A DNA stretch of 30,007 nucleotides, taken from positions 1 to 30,007 of the forward strand of contig CAMYIQ010000285.1 of assembly GCA_947258465.1 (NCBI GenBank), in the 5' to 3' direction. Origin of the DNA: an uncultured Erythrobacter sp. (GTDB lineage: Bacteria > Pseudomonadota > Alphaproteobacteria > Sphingomonadales > Sphingomonadaceae). Of this stretch, positions 15,968-26,958 are shown piece after piece. The number at the start of each line of letters is the position of its first letter. Position 1 is the stretch's first letter. The notes beneath the pieces were generated by a model. The model was not told the DNA's origin and made no database searches. It worked only from the letters and a program-made list of their open reading frames with translations. The translations under genes and the position numbers were made by a program.

Positions 15968-16237
15968 ATGCTTCGTCGCCTGATTACCCTGCTTGCGCTT
16001 CTGACCGGCCTTGCCGCCTCTGGCGCACCCGCGCACGCGGTGGTCTATAGCGCTGCAGCGGGTGTCGAAGTCGCCGCAGGGGCCGAAAAACCCTGCAAGG
16101 GCGAAGCCTGCGAACGCCGCACTTCGGCCCGCCGGTCGCTGGACGGCCCGCGCACCGCGAAGCCTTGCAAGCCCGATCCCTTTGTCACGGTTTTCATTCC
16201 GACCGTACAGTTCGGCATCGACCGCGCTTACGAATAG
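15968..16237 (+). CDS. Small secreted hypothetical protein (89 aa)
   Basis: I do not recognise this family. The translation begins MLRRLITLLALLTGLAASG and continues to APAHA, a convincing Sec signal peptide with cleavage after AHA near residue 24. The mature part is about 65 residues, basic, with three cysteines in KPCKGEAC and KPCKPD contexts. It ends in a hydrophobic strand-like segment, VTVFIPTVQFGIDRAYE. The ATG at 15968 gives the signal peptide directly; the in-frame extension back to 15878 adds a charged leader and overlaps argJ. No strong ribosome-binding site is seen. It lies between argJ (divergent) and secA (same strand, 98 bases downstream). A periplasmic protein is likely; its role is unknown. 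Confidence 0.7.
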   Translation: MLRRLITLLALLTGLAASGAPAHAVVYSAAAGVEVAAGAEKPCKGEACERRTSARRSLDGPRTAKPCKPDPFVTVFIPTVQFGIDRAYE

Positions 16238-16335
16238 CGCGCGCTTTTCCACAACATCCGATTTCCTCCCGCCACGCTTATTGTGCGCGGGTGTTTCCGC
16301 CATAGATTCATCAGGAAGGCTCGAAGGCCCCTCAT

Positions 16336-19095
<2,760 letters not shown>

Positions 19096-19116
19096 GCAGG
19101 CATGGCAGCTCCGGTG

Positions 19117-19734
19117 CTAGATGCGCCGGGGCTGTCTCACCATGGGCACGAGTGGTGGAGAGCCCGGTTCGGGATGGATCGGCTGTCCGAGCGGTTCGAA
19201 TCCGCATGACGTATAGAATCCGGTGTTCGCCGGGTTCGAATTTTCGAGATAGGCGGGAAGTCCCTGGCGGTCGCAAGCATCCAGCACGGGCTGGATGAGC
19301 TTGCGGCCAAGCCCCTTGCCGCGAGCCGACGGGCGAACACCGATGCTGAAAAGATAGGCGTGCTCGAAAGCCGGGTGCCGGTCTTCCATGGCATCACCCG
19401 TCCTAACGGCGCGGCTCACGGCGCCCAGCCCGCAGTGTAGCAGAGTCGGCAAGACGAAAGCTGCGTAGTCCCGCAACCCAAAGTTCCCGTCTCCTCCGGG
19501 AAGCATCCACATGCAGGCGCCTTCATCCCCATGGGCATAGCAGAAGCCGCGCGGGACATAGATGCGGCGCGCCTGTAATCGGAAGAGGTTTTCGATCCCC
19601 GCAAATTTGCGGAAAACCCACAGGTTGAACGGATCGTGGCGAAAAGCGTCGGCGGTGATATCGCCGATCATTCCGGCATCGCCGGGTGCGGCACGCACCA
19701 GCGTTCCGTCTAGTTCGATATCGCTGGGCAGCAA
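19117..19734 (-). CDS. GNAT family N-acetyltransferase
   Basis: This acetyl-CoA-dependent acetyltransferase has an unknown acceptor. The GNAT signature is clear: a strand YLFSIGVRP followed by the pyrophosphate-binding loop SARGKGLGRKLI, then AYLENSNPANTGFYTSCGFEPLG, which is typical of motif B and the C-terminal strand. I prefer the TTG start at 19734 (205 aa), because GAGGAG lies about six bases upstream of it. The ATG at 19794 gives 225 aa but has no ribosome-binding site and would leave only two bases to the divergent permease start. The gene converges on secA with 21 bases between stops. The family is certain; the start is moderately certain. Confidence 0.85.
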   Translation of the reverse strand: MLPSDIELDGTLVRAAPGDAGMIGDITADAFRHDPFNLWVFRKFAGIENLFRLQARRIYVPRGFCYAHGDEGACMWMLPGGDGNFGLRDYAAFVLPTLLHCGLGAVSRAVRTGDAMEDRHPAFEHAYLFSIGVRPSARGKGLGRKLIQPVLDACDRQGLPAYLENSNPANTGFYTSCGFEPLGQPIHPEPGSPPLVPMVRQPRRI

Positions 19735-19796
19735 TTCAGTCTCCTCGCTCGCTGCACATGCTAGCCCGCACCGCAATGTCGGTCTAGACGACATTC

Positions 19797-20537
19797 ATGC
19801 CCGCACTTGCCGCCGCATTTTTCGTTACAGCTCTGCTGTATGCCAGTGTCGGTTTCGGCGGAGGATCGACCTATACGGCTTTGCTTGCGCTTGCGCAGGT
19901 CGATTACCGGCTTCTCCCGCTGCTCGCGCTGACCTGCAATATCGTGGTCGTTGCCGGTAGCTCGCTGCGCTTCGCCCGCGCGGGGATAACGCCCTGGCGT
20001 GGGGCGCTGGTCCTCACCGGCATTGCAGCGCCGGCGGCGTTTCTCGGCGGCCTTACTCCGATTTCGGAGAGAGCCTTTCTGGGAATACTCGGTGTCAGCC
20101 TGGTTCTCACGGCGCTGACGCTCCTGTTGCCCGTACGGGAGAGGCTCGATGAACGTCCGACGCGCCTTGCCGGTGGGATGCCATTGCTCGCAGCATTCTT
20201 CGGTTATCTGGCGGGACTGGTCGGCATAGGGGGCGGGATTTTTCTAGCGCCGTTCCTTCATCTTGCGCGTTGGGACGCTACGCGCGCCATCGCCGCGACG
20301 GCGAGCCTGTTCATCCTGGTAAACTCGCTGTTTGGCCTTGCCGGACAGCTTCTGAAAGGAGGGGCAGGGCGGTTTGGCGCGGCGGTGGACCTCGGCCTCC
20401 CGCTCATCGTTGCGGTGGCCATCGGGGGGCAGATCGGCAGCCTGCTGGCGCTCAAATACCTGCCGCAGCGCTGGATACGCCTGGGCACAGCCGCGCTCAC
20501 CGCCTGGGTGGGCGGGCGCTTGCTGTTGAATTTGTGA
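19797..20537 (+). CDS. TauE/SafE (TSUP) family membrane transporter
   Basis: This 246-residue, very hydrophobic inner-membrane protein has about eight predicted transmembrane segments in two halves. Each half begins with the family's glycine-rich signature: VGFGGGSTYTALL near the N-terminus and GLVGIGGGIFLAP near the middle. TSUP proteins export or import sulfite, sulfoacetate, sulfonates or other organic anions. The substrate here cannot be read from sequence, and no sulfur-metabolism gene lies adjacent. The ATG at 19797 has a weak ribosome-binding site. The 62-base gap to the divergent GNAT gene contains the palindrome GTCTAGAC (19782-19789). The gene ends six bases before the 3' end of the convergent tRNA-Asn gene. 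Confidence 0.9.
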   Translation: MPALAAAFFVTALLYASVGFGGGSTYTALLALAQVDYRLLPLLALTCNIVVVAGSSLRFARAGITPWRGALVLTGIAAPAAFLGGLTPISERAFLGILGVSLVLTALTLLLPVRERLDERPTRLAGGMPLLAAFFGYLAGLVGIGGGIFLAPFLHLARWDATRAIAATASLFILVNSLFGLAGQLLKGGAGRFGAAVDLGLPLIVAVAIGGQIGSLLALKYLPQRWIRLGTAALTAWVGGRLLLNL

Positions 20538-20543
20538 GAAAAG

Positions 20544-20618
20544 TGGCTCCCCGAGTTGGATTCGAACCAACGACCAAGTGATTAACAGTCACCTACTCTA
20601 CCGCTGAGCTATCGGGGA
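20544..20618 (-). tRNA. tRNA-Asn (anticodon GTT)
   Basis: This is a 75-base minus-strand tRNA with an encoded CCA end (complement of 20544-20546). The acceptor stem pairs TCCCCGA with TCGGGGA and has G as discriminator base. The D-arm TAGCTCAGCGGTAGA and T-arm GGTTCGAATCC are canonical. The anticodon loop CTGTTAA contains GTT (20584-20586 on the plus strand reads AAC). The 5' TCC start matches other bacterial tRNA-Asn. A promoter lies just upstream. Confidence 0.97.
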
Positions 20619-20641
20619 GCAGCCCGCTGGGCAGGGGTGCG

Positions 20642-20670
20642 CCTATATGGGTGCGATTCCGGTTTGGCAA
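20642..20670 (-). promoter_or_regulatory. Sigma-70-type promoter of tRNA-Asn
   Basis: On the minus strand, TTGCCA (-35; plus positions 20665-20670) and TATAGG (-10; 20642-20647) are separated by exactly 17 bases. The implied start point near 20634 leaves a short leader before the mature tRNA 5' end at 20618. This is the clearest vegetative promoter seen in the window. Confidence 0.7.
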
Positions 20671-20714
20671 GCGGGCAAATGGCAAAAATTGTGCGGCGCG
20701 GTGGGAAAGTGTTC

Positions 20715-21497
20715 TCAGACCACGAACTGCTCGGCGACGATGCGTTCGTCGAGCGCGTGGCCGGGGTCGAACAACAGAGTCAATTCGCTGTCGCGGGCGA
20801 TTTCCAGATCGACCCGGGCGACGTCGCGCAGCTCGCGCTGATCGGCCACTACCGAGACCGGGCGCTTTTCCTCTTCCAGCACGCGCAGCGAGATACGACT
20901 GCGGTCGGGCAGAATCGCCCCGTGCCAGCGGCGTGGGCGGAAGGGGCTGATCGGGGTCAGGGCCAGCAAGTTGGAATCGAGCGGCAGAATCGGCCCGTCG
21001 GCCGAGAGATTATAGGCAGTCGATCCCGCAGGGGTTGCGAGCAGCACGCCGTCGCAAACCAGTTCGGGGATCCGCACCTTGTCGTCGACTATCACTTCGA
21101 GCTTGGCGGTCTGGCGCGTTTCGCGCAGCAGGCTGACTTCGTTGATCGCGCAGAAAGTATGCTTTGCGCCGTCCTGGGTGACGGCGCACATGCGCAGGGG
21201 GGCGATGTGGTGCGGCTTGGCCTTGTTGATCCGTTTGACCAGGGTTTCGGGATTGCGGTTTCGGTTCATCAGGAAGCCGACGGTGCCCAAATTGAGGCCG
21301 TAGGCGGGGATGATTCGCCCCGAATCGAGCATGCCGTGCAGGGTCTGCAGCATGAACCCGTCGCCACCGAGCACCACCACGGCCTCGGCTTCGTCGAGCG
21401 GCACCCAGTCCGTGACATCGCGAAAATCGGTTTCGGCGGCTTCGCGCGCCAGCGGCGCGTCGGACACGACCAGGGCCAGGCGACTGAATTCGGACAT
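20715..21497 (-). CDS. nadK: NAD kinase
   Basis: This cytoplasmic enzyme phosphorylates NAD at the adenosine 2'-OH to make NADP. The 260 residues contain the GGDG motif (residues 44-47, Asp46) in VVLGGDGFMLQ, NLGTVGFLMN, the NE motif in CAINEVSLLR, and TPAGSTAYNLSADGPILP, all diagnostic of the family. The start is ATG 21497 with GAGG just upstream. The longer in-frame reading to 21596 adds a non-homologous leader overlapping the divergent gene's upstream region. The gene is separated by 131 bases from the divergent EAL gene and by 96 bases from the tRNA-Asn 5' end, the space holding the tRNA promoter. Confidence 0.96.
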   Translation of the reverse strand: MSEFSRLALVVSDAPLAREAAETDFRDVTDWVPLDEAEAVVVLGGDGFMLQTLHGMLDSGRIIPAYGLNLGTVGFLMNRNRNPETLVKRINKAKPHHIAPLRMCAVTQDGAKHTFCAINEVSLLRETRQTAKLEVIVDDKVRIPELVCDGVLLATPAGSTAYNLSADGPILPLDSNLLALTPISPFRPRRWHGAILPDRSRISLRVLEEEKRPVSVVADQRELRDVARVDLEIARDSELTLLFDPGHALDERIVAEQFVV

Positions 21498-21628
21498 CGT
21501 CCCTCGTATCCTCCCGTCCCGGCCAAGGCTTTCCGGGCACGCCGCGCTACCTATGGTTGCAAGTCCCATTTGGCAACATGCCGGAAAAAGTGGCAAAGCT
21601 CGGCGAAGGCCGCGATAAGGAAAGCTGC

Positions 21629-22951
21629 ATGGCGAGCTTGTCCCAAGAAATGATCTACGAAACCCGCGATACGCTCACCGGCCTGGCAGATCAGGCGCAA
21701 GCGCGCGAAACCATCGCACAATGGCAGCGTGACTGGCCCCACGAATCGATCGCCTGCCCGATGCAGGCGATGATGATCACGCTTGGCCGGATCGACACGG
21801 TGAATGTCGCGTTCGGCGAGACCGCCGGCGATGGCGCGCTGGTCGAGGTCGCACAGCGCATCAAACATTTTGCGGGAGACGAACTGGAAAGCTCGAGCGC
21901 GTGGTTTGCGGCGCGGCTGAGCGGCGGGAATTTCCTGCTGGTCGCGCGGCAGGAATGCAGCCGCGAGCGCTGGCAATGGCTGGCCGAAGCGCTGGCCGAC
22001 GCGATCGCGATGCCGATCGCCAATCCGGAAGGCGGGGCGAGCCTGCGCCTGTGGCCGCGGCTGGCTTTGATGCGCGTGACCGAAAGCGACGATCCCGACA
22101 GCGTGCTCGATCGCTTGTCCGAACTTGCCGCGCGCATGCGTGAAAGCAATCGGCGGCGGATCGACTGGTCGACGGGGCAGGTGGCCTGCGCGGGGCGGTC
22201 CAACCAGCAGCTCGAGGCCGACCTTCTCGAAGCGATCGACCGCAACGAGATCGAGATTCTGTTCCAGCCGCAATATGCACTCGCAGACGACCGTATGATC
22301 GGTGCCGAGGCGCTGGCCAGGTGGGATCATCCGGTGATCGGCCGGATCGGTGCCGGAACGTTGTTCCAGATCGCCGAACGCGCCGACCACGTGGCGCATC
22401 TGTCGCGGCACATCGCCAAGCGCGCGCTGGAAAAGGCTCGCGAGTGGCCGGACGGCTTGCGGCTCTCGCTCAACATCACACCCGCAGATCTTGCGGCGGA
22501 CAATTTCGCGCTCGATTTCGCCGGAATGGCGGAAGAAATCGGCTTTCCGCTGGCGCGGATCACGCTGGAGATCATCGAACAGGTTCTGCTCGCCGATCTC
22601 GACCGGGTCAGCCGCGTGCTCGACCAGCTCAAACTGTTCGGCATTCGGATCGCGCTCGACGATTTCGGCGCCGGGTTCTGCAACTTCCGCTATCTCAAGG
22701 TCCTGCCGATCGACTGCATCAAGCTGGACCGCTCGATGCTCGACGGTGTGCTCGATGACGAGCGCGACCTTGCCGTATTTCGTGCGATACTGGCGATGGC
22801 CGTGGCGCTGGACCTGAAGGTCCTGGTCGAAGGAATCGAGAACGAGGCGCAGCGCGATTTGGCGCGCGACGAAGGGTGTGAATCCTATCAGGGGTTTCTG
22901 CGCGCCCAGCCGATGAGCACCGATGAATTCCTTCGGATCGTAGAGGGTTAA
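21629..22951 (+). CDS. c-di-GMP phosphodiesterase with degenerate GGDEF and intact EAL domain
   Basis: This 440-residue protein has a GGDEF-like domain (about 10-185) whose signature reads RLSGGNFLL (SGGNF, residues 98-102). The catalytic DEF acidic residues are lost, so no diguanylate cyclase activity is expected. The EAL domain (about 200-440) keeps its metal and catalytic residues: EALARW (227-232), the Asn in LSLNITP, the Glu in ITLEIIEQ, DDFGAGF (344-350), IKLD (Lys365) and VEGIE. It is therefore a likely hydrolase of cyclic di-GMP. No membrane segment or sensor domain is visible; the inactive GGDEF could bind GTP as a regulator, as in some known EAL proteins. ATG 21629 has AAGGA eight bases upstream. 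Its stop interlocks with that of mfd. Confidence 0.88.
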   Translation: MASLSQEMIYETRDTLTGLADQAQARETIAQWQRDWPHESIACPMQAMMITLGRIDTVNVAFGETAGDGALVEVAQRIKHFAGDELESSSAWFAARLSGGNFLLVARQECSRERWQWLAEALADAIAMPIANPEGGASLRLWPRLALMRVTESDDPDSVLDRLSELAARMRESNRRRIDWSTGQVACAGRSNQQLEADLLEAIDRNEIEILFQPQYALADDRMIGAEALARWDHPVIGRIGAGTLFQIAERADHVAHLSRHIAKRALEKAREWPDGLRLSLNITPADLAADNFALDFAGMAEEIGFPLARITLEIIEQVLLADLDRVSRVLDQLKLFGIRIALDDFGAGFCNFRYLKVLPIDCIKLDRSMLDGVLDDERDLAVFRAILAMAVALDLKVLVEGIENEAQRDLARDEGCESYQGFLRAQPMSTDEFLRIVEG

Positions 22952-25900
22952 GCCGCTTTCCTGTCGCGCTTTCGCGCTTTCTTTACGATTCCCGACAACC
23001 CCTTGGTCAGTTGGAACAGACCATTGAGCCGGCTTTCCGGCGAATTCCACGCGCGGCTGATCACCAGCTTCATGTCAGGGCGCAGCTTGGCAGTGCCCTG
23101 CAGCCGGTCGACATAGGCGATCAGGCCCGGGCCGTCGGGGAAATCGTCATTGTGGAACGTGACCAGCGTGCCCTGCGCGCCAACATCGATCTTGGCGATA
23201 TTGGCCTCGATCGCCTGGTGCTTGATTTCGATCAGCTTGACCAGATTGGCGGTGGCAGGCGGCAAGTCGCCGAAGCGATCGATCATCTCGGCTGCGAGCG
23301 CCTCGATCTCGGCCTTGTCCTCGGCATCGTTGAGACGGCGGTACAGGGCCATGCGCACCGCCAGGTCGGGGACGTAATCCTCCGGGATCATGATCGGGGC
23401 ATCGACGGTGATCTGCGGGCTGATTTTCTCGGGCTTGGCCTCCAGCCCCAGCTCACCCGCTTTGGCCGCCAGGATCGCATCCTCGAGCATCGACTGGTAG
23501 AGCTCGAAGCCGACCTCGCGAATATGGCCCGATTGTTCGTCGCCCAGCAAATTACCCGCCCCGCGAATATCGAGATCGTGGCTGGCGAGCTGGAAGCCGG
23601 CGCCGAGGCTGTCGAGATCGCCCAGTACCTTGAGGCGCTTCTCCGCCACTTCGGACAATTGCGTATCGGCGGCGTAGGTAAGATAGGCATAGGCGCGCAG
23701 CTTCGCGCGGCCCACCCGTCCGCGAAGCTGATAGAGCTGGGCAAGGCCGAAAATGTCGGCGCGGTGGATGATGATCGTATTCGCGCTCGGCAGGTCGAGC
23801 CCGCTTTCGACGATGGTGGTGGCGAGCAGGACCTCGTATTTCCCCTCGTAGAAGGCGCTCATCCGCTCTTCGATCTCGCCCGCGCTCATCTGGCCGTGGG
23901 CGGAGACGAATTTCACCTCGGGAACGTGCTCGTGCAGCCAGTCGGCGATGGCTTCCATATCGGAAATGCGCGGCACGACGATAAAGCTCTGTCCGCCGCG
24001 ATGGTGTTCGCGCAGCAATGCCTCGCGCATCACCATGTCGTCCCACTCCATGACATAGGTACGCACCGCCAGGCGATCGACCGGCGGGGTCTGGATGGTG
24101 GACAGTTCGCGCAGGCCGGTCATCGCCATTTGCAGCGTGCGCGGGATCGGCGTGGCGGTGAGCGTGAGCATGTGCACATCGGCGCGGAGCTGTTTCAGCT
24201 TTTCCTTGTGCGTGACCCCGAAGCGCTGTTCCTCATCCACGATCACCAGGCCGAGATTCTTGAACTTGGTCTGTTTCGACAGGATGGCGTGGGTGCCGAC
24301 GACGATGTCGACCTGGCCATCGGCAAGACCTTCGCGTGTTTCCTTCATTTCCTTGGCCGGGACGAGCCTAGACAGCCTGCCAACTTTGAGCGGAAAGCCA
24401 CGGAAACGATTCGCGAAATTTTCGAAGTGCTGGCGTGCGAGAAGTGTGGTGGGGGCGACCACCGCGACTTGTTGGCCGTTCATCGCCGCGACGAAAGCGG
24501 CGCGCAGCGCGACCTCGGTCTTGCCGAAGCCGACATTGCCGCAGACGAGGCGATCCATCGGCTTGCCGCTTTCGAGGTCGCGCAGCACATCCTCGATCGC
24601 GCGTTCCTGATCGTCGGTTTCCTCCCACGGGAAACGGTCGAGGAACTGGTTGTACGGTCCATCCTCCACTTCCAGCACCGGCGCTTTCTTGAGCGCGCGC
24701 TGGGCGGCGACCTGCATGAGTTCGCCCGCGATTTCCCGAATACGCTCTTTCAGGCGCGCGCGGCGTTTTTGCCAGGCCTCGCCTCCGAGCCGGTCGAGCA
24801 TGACCGCCTCTTCCGATGAGCCGTACCGGCTAAGGACGTCGATATTCTCGACCGGAATGAACAGCTTGTCGCCGCCCTTATATTCGAGCTGGACGCAATC
24901 ATGCTTCGACTTGCCGACCGGGATCGGTTCGAGGCCGAGATATTTGCCGATGCCGTGTTCGGTATGGACGATCAGGTCGCCTACGCTGAGCGCCTGCAAT
25001 TCGGCCAGGAAGGCATCGGCATCCTTGCGCTTTTTCTTGCGGCGGACGAGCCGGTCGCCGAGAATGTCCTGCTCGGTCAGCAGCTCCATCTCGTCATTGG
25101 CGAAGCTGGCCTCGATCGGCAGCACCAGCGCGGCCGGCTTGCCCTTGGCCGACAGACCCAGTGCCTCCTGCCAGGTGTCGGCGAGCTGCACCGGCGTACC
25201 CGCTTCTTCGAGGATCGAGGCGATGCGCGAACGGCTGCCCTTCGAATAGGCGGCCAGCAATGGCCGCTTGCCCGTTTTCGAGAGCGTCTTCAGATGCTCT
25301 GCCAGCACCGGATAGACATTGTCGCCGCGTGCGCGTTCGGGGGCGAAATCTCGGCCCGAGCGGAAGCCGAAGGACACGACGCTATCGCTTTCGGGTTCGT
25401 CGAAGGGCGTGGCGCGGTGGGCAGGCGTGCTGGCGAGCGCCTGCTTGAACTCCTCGCCGGTCAGGTAGAGCGCGTCGGGCTCGAGAGGGCGGTAATTGCC
25501 CTTGGCCTGCCCGGTGATGGCGGTACGCTGCTCGTAATAGTCGGCGACGTCCTTCACCCGCTCATCGGCCGCGGCGAGCGAGGCCTGATCGATCATGACG
25601 AGATCGTCTTTGCCCAGATGATCGAAAAGCGTGGTCAGCTTCTCCTCGAACAGGGGCAGCCAGTGCTCCATCCCGGCAAGGCGGCGACCGTCGCTGACCG
25701 CTTCGTAAAGCGGGTCCTGCGTTGCATGCGCTCCGAACATCTCGCGATAGCGGCCGCGGAAGCGCTTGATGCTGTCCTCGTCCAGCAACGCCTCGCTGGC
25801 GGGCAGGAGCAGATGCGAGTCGAGCCGCCCGGTGCTCATCTGCGTATTGGGATCGAAGGTGCGCAGGGACTCCAGCTCGTCGCCGAAAAAATCGAGCCGC

Positions 25901-26439
25901 AGCGCTTCGTCCATCCCGCTTGGGAAAATGTCGACGATCGAACCGCGTACGGCATATTCGCCCTTGTCGATCACCGTATCGGTCCGGCTGTAGCCCTGCT
26001 TTTGCAACAACAGCGACAGGCTCTCGCGTCCGATCTCGATGCCCGGTTTGAACTCGCGCACGCTCTCGCGAATGCGAAACGGCGTGAGCACGCGCTGGAG
26101 TACGGCGTTGGCCGTGGTGACGACCAGCTGCGCCTTGGCCTTGCCAGCCTGAAGCCGGAACAGCGCCGCCAGGCGACGCGCGCTGATGGCGAGGGCGGGG
26201 CTGGCGCGATCATAGGGCAGCGAATCCCAGGCGGGGAATTCGATCACCTCCAGCTCGGGCGCGAAAAAAGCCGCCGCATCGACGATTCCGCGCATCGCCG
26301 CATCGTCGGGCGCGATGAACACCGCGCGGCCCGAACTGGCGCGGGCGAGGTCGGCCATGACGAGCGGCTGTGCGCCGCGCGCGACCTGCGCCAGTGTGAG
26401 CGGAGTGTCGGCTTTCAGGATGCGGGAAAGATCGGGCAT
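22948..26439 (-). CDS. mfd: Transcription-repair coupling factor Mfd
   Basis: This 1163-residue SF2 translocase removes RNA polymerase stalled at DNA damage and recruits UvrA. The N-terminal UvrB-like module contains EFPAWDSLPYDRASP. The RNA-polymerase-binding domain lies around GDLIVHTEHGIGKYLGLE. The translocase motor shows Walker A GNVGFGKTEVA (near residue 635), DEEQRFGVTHKEKLK, TLTATPIPRTLQMA, and the GRVGRAKLRAYAY/RecG-like TRG region. The C-terminal autoinhibitory domain follows. The length matches E. coli Mfd (about 1150). ATG 26439 is preceded by AGGA at a good distance. It lies 116 bases downstream of sdhE on the same strand. Its TAA stop (22948-22950) shares bases with the opposing TAA of the EAL gene. 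Confidence 0.98.
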   Translation of the reverse strand: MPDLSRILKADTPLTLAQVARGAQPLVMADLARASSGRAVFIAPDDAAMRGIVDAAAFFAPELEVIEFPAWDSLPYDRASPALAISARRLAALFRLQAGKAKAQLVVTTANAVLQRVLTPFRIRESVREFKPGIEIGRESLSLLLQKQGYSRTDTVIDKGEYAVRGSIVDIFPSGMDEALRLDFFGDELESLRTFDPNTQMSTGRLDSHLLLPASEALLDEDSIKRFRGRYREMFGAHATQDPLYEAVSDGRRLAGMEHWLPLFEEKLTTLFDHLGKDDLVMIDQASLAAADERVKDVADYYEQRTAITGQAKGNYRPLEPDALYLTGEEFKQALASTPAHRATPFDEPESDSVVSFGFRSGRDFAPERARGDNVYPVLAEHLKTLSKTGKRPLLAAYSKGSRSRIASILEEAGTPVQLADTWQEALGLSAKGKPAALVLPIEASFANDEMELLTEQDILGDRLVRRKKKRKDADAFLAELQALSVGDLIVHTEHGIGKYLGLEPIPVGKSKHDCVQLEYKGGDKLFIPVENIDVLSRYGSSEEAVMLDRLGGEAWQKRRARLKERIREIAGELMQVAAQRALKKAPVLEVEDGPYNQFLDRFPWEETDDQERAIEDVLRDLESGKPMDRLVCGNVGFGKTEVALRAAFVAAMNGQQVAVVAPTTLLARQHFENFANRFRGFPLKVGRLSRLVPAKEMKETREGLADGQVDIVVGTHAILSKQTKFKNLGLVIVDEEQRFGVTHKEKLKQLRADVHMLTLTATPIPRTLQMAMTGLRELSTIQTPPVDRLAVRTYVMEWDDMVMREALLREHHRGGQSFIVVPRISDMEAIADWLHEHVPEVKFVSAHGQMSAGEIEERMSAFYEGKYEVLLATTIVESGLDLPSANTIIIHRADIFGLAQLYQLRGRVGRAKLRAYAYLTYAADTQLSEVAEKRLKVLGDLDSLGAGFQLASHDLDIRGAGNLLGDEQSGHIREVGFELYQSMLEDAILAAKAGELGLEAKPEKISPQITVDAPIMIPEDYVPDLAVRMALYRRLNDAEDKAEIEALAAEMIDRFGDLPPATANLVKLIEIKHQAIEANIAKIDVGAQGTLVTFHNDDFPDGPGLIAYVDRLQGTAKLRPDMKLVISRAWNSPESRLNGLFQLTKGLSGIVKKARKRDRKAA

Positions 26440-26555
26440 CGGGGTCCTGGCGTTCGGGGCGCTGCGGGCTGCACACGCACGATTGCCCCCTGCCCGGACG
26501 GGAAGGGGTGCTGGGGAAATTCGTCAATGGCGAGATAGTGCCCGGGGGCAGGGCG

Positions 26556-26834
26556 TCAACGCGGAATATCGACGTAATCGAGCTGTTGCATCGCCCGCAT
26601 CAGATCGCCTTCGAAGCGCGGCGGTGTGGGCTGCGTTTTCATCGCCCAGGCCATGACATCGACGTCGTCTTCTTCCAGCAGGGCTTCGAACCAGGCGAGC
26701 TCTTCCTCGCCCCAATCGGCATGATAGCGATCAAAAAAACCGCCGATCATGTAATCGGCCTCGCGCGTGCCGCGGTGCCAGGCACGGAATTTCGCGCGCT
26801 GCTTGCGGCCTTCGAAAGTGAGGAGATCGGGCAT
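26556..26834 (-). CDS. sdhE: FAD assembly factor SdhE (succinate dehydrogenase assembly factor 2 family)
   Basis: This small 92-residue protein promotes covalent attachment of FAD to the succinate dehydrogenase flavoprotein. The family block is obvious in RAKFRAWHRGTREADYMIGGF, where the RGxxE-type motif (HRGTREAD) carries the functionally essential glycine and acidic residues. The C-terminal half is rich in acidic and tryptophan residues, as expected. ATG 26834 matches the usual N-terminus (MPDLLTFEGRKQR). GGAGG lies 13 bases upstream, a little far. An in-frame GTG seven codons earlier is conceivable. Its neighbours, recG (divergent) and mfd (downstream), form a known alphaproteobacterial arrangement. 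The upstream region is almost entirely a REP-like element. Confidence 0.93.
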   Translation of the reverse strand: MPDLLTFEGRKQRAKFRAWHRGTREADYMIGGFFDRYHADWGEEELAWFEALLEEDDVDVMAWAMKTQPTPPRFEGDLMRAMQQLDYVDIPR

Positions 26835-26854
26835 GGGGGGGCGACTATCCTCCA

Positions 26855-26958
26855 CGTCATCCCAGCGCAAGCTGGGATCTCGTTCCACAAGCTCCGAGCG
26901 GATCATGGGAATTCCCAGCTTCGTCCTGTGGACAGCTAGCGCTTCCGCTGGGATGACG
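26855..26958. repeat. REP/BIME-like palindromic element between sdhE and recG
   Basis: This 104-base element is bounded by a perfect 13-bp inverted repeat: CGTCATCCCAGCG (26855-26867) and CGCTGGGATGACG (26946-26958). Inside are the hairpin TCCCAGC-GCAA-GCTGGGA, the palindrome TGGGAATTCCCA (26906-26917), AGCTGGGA/TCCCAGCT (26870-26877 with 26913-26920), and TCCACA/TGTGGA. It is related by its core to the doublet at 13773-13842. It leaves only 20 bases to each flanking start codon, so the divergent promoters must lie inside it. Confidence 0.8.

Noticed and set aside
23011..26538. Long plus-strand open frames (602 and 545 codons) opposite mfd
   Set aside because: Mfd motifs on the minus strand are continuous across the whole span; the opposing frames show no domain and no ribosome-binding sites.
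26488..26553. CCCTGCCC/GGGCAGGG inverted repeat between sdhE and mfd as a terminator
   Set aside because: The stem is only 8 bp around a 50-base loop with no T-run, so it is too weak to call; sdhE and mfd may well be co-transcribed.
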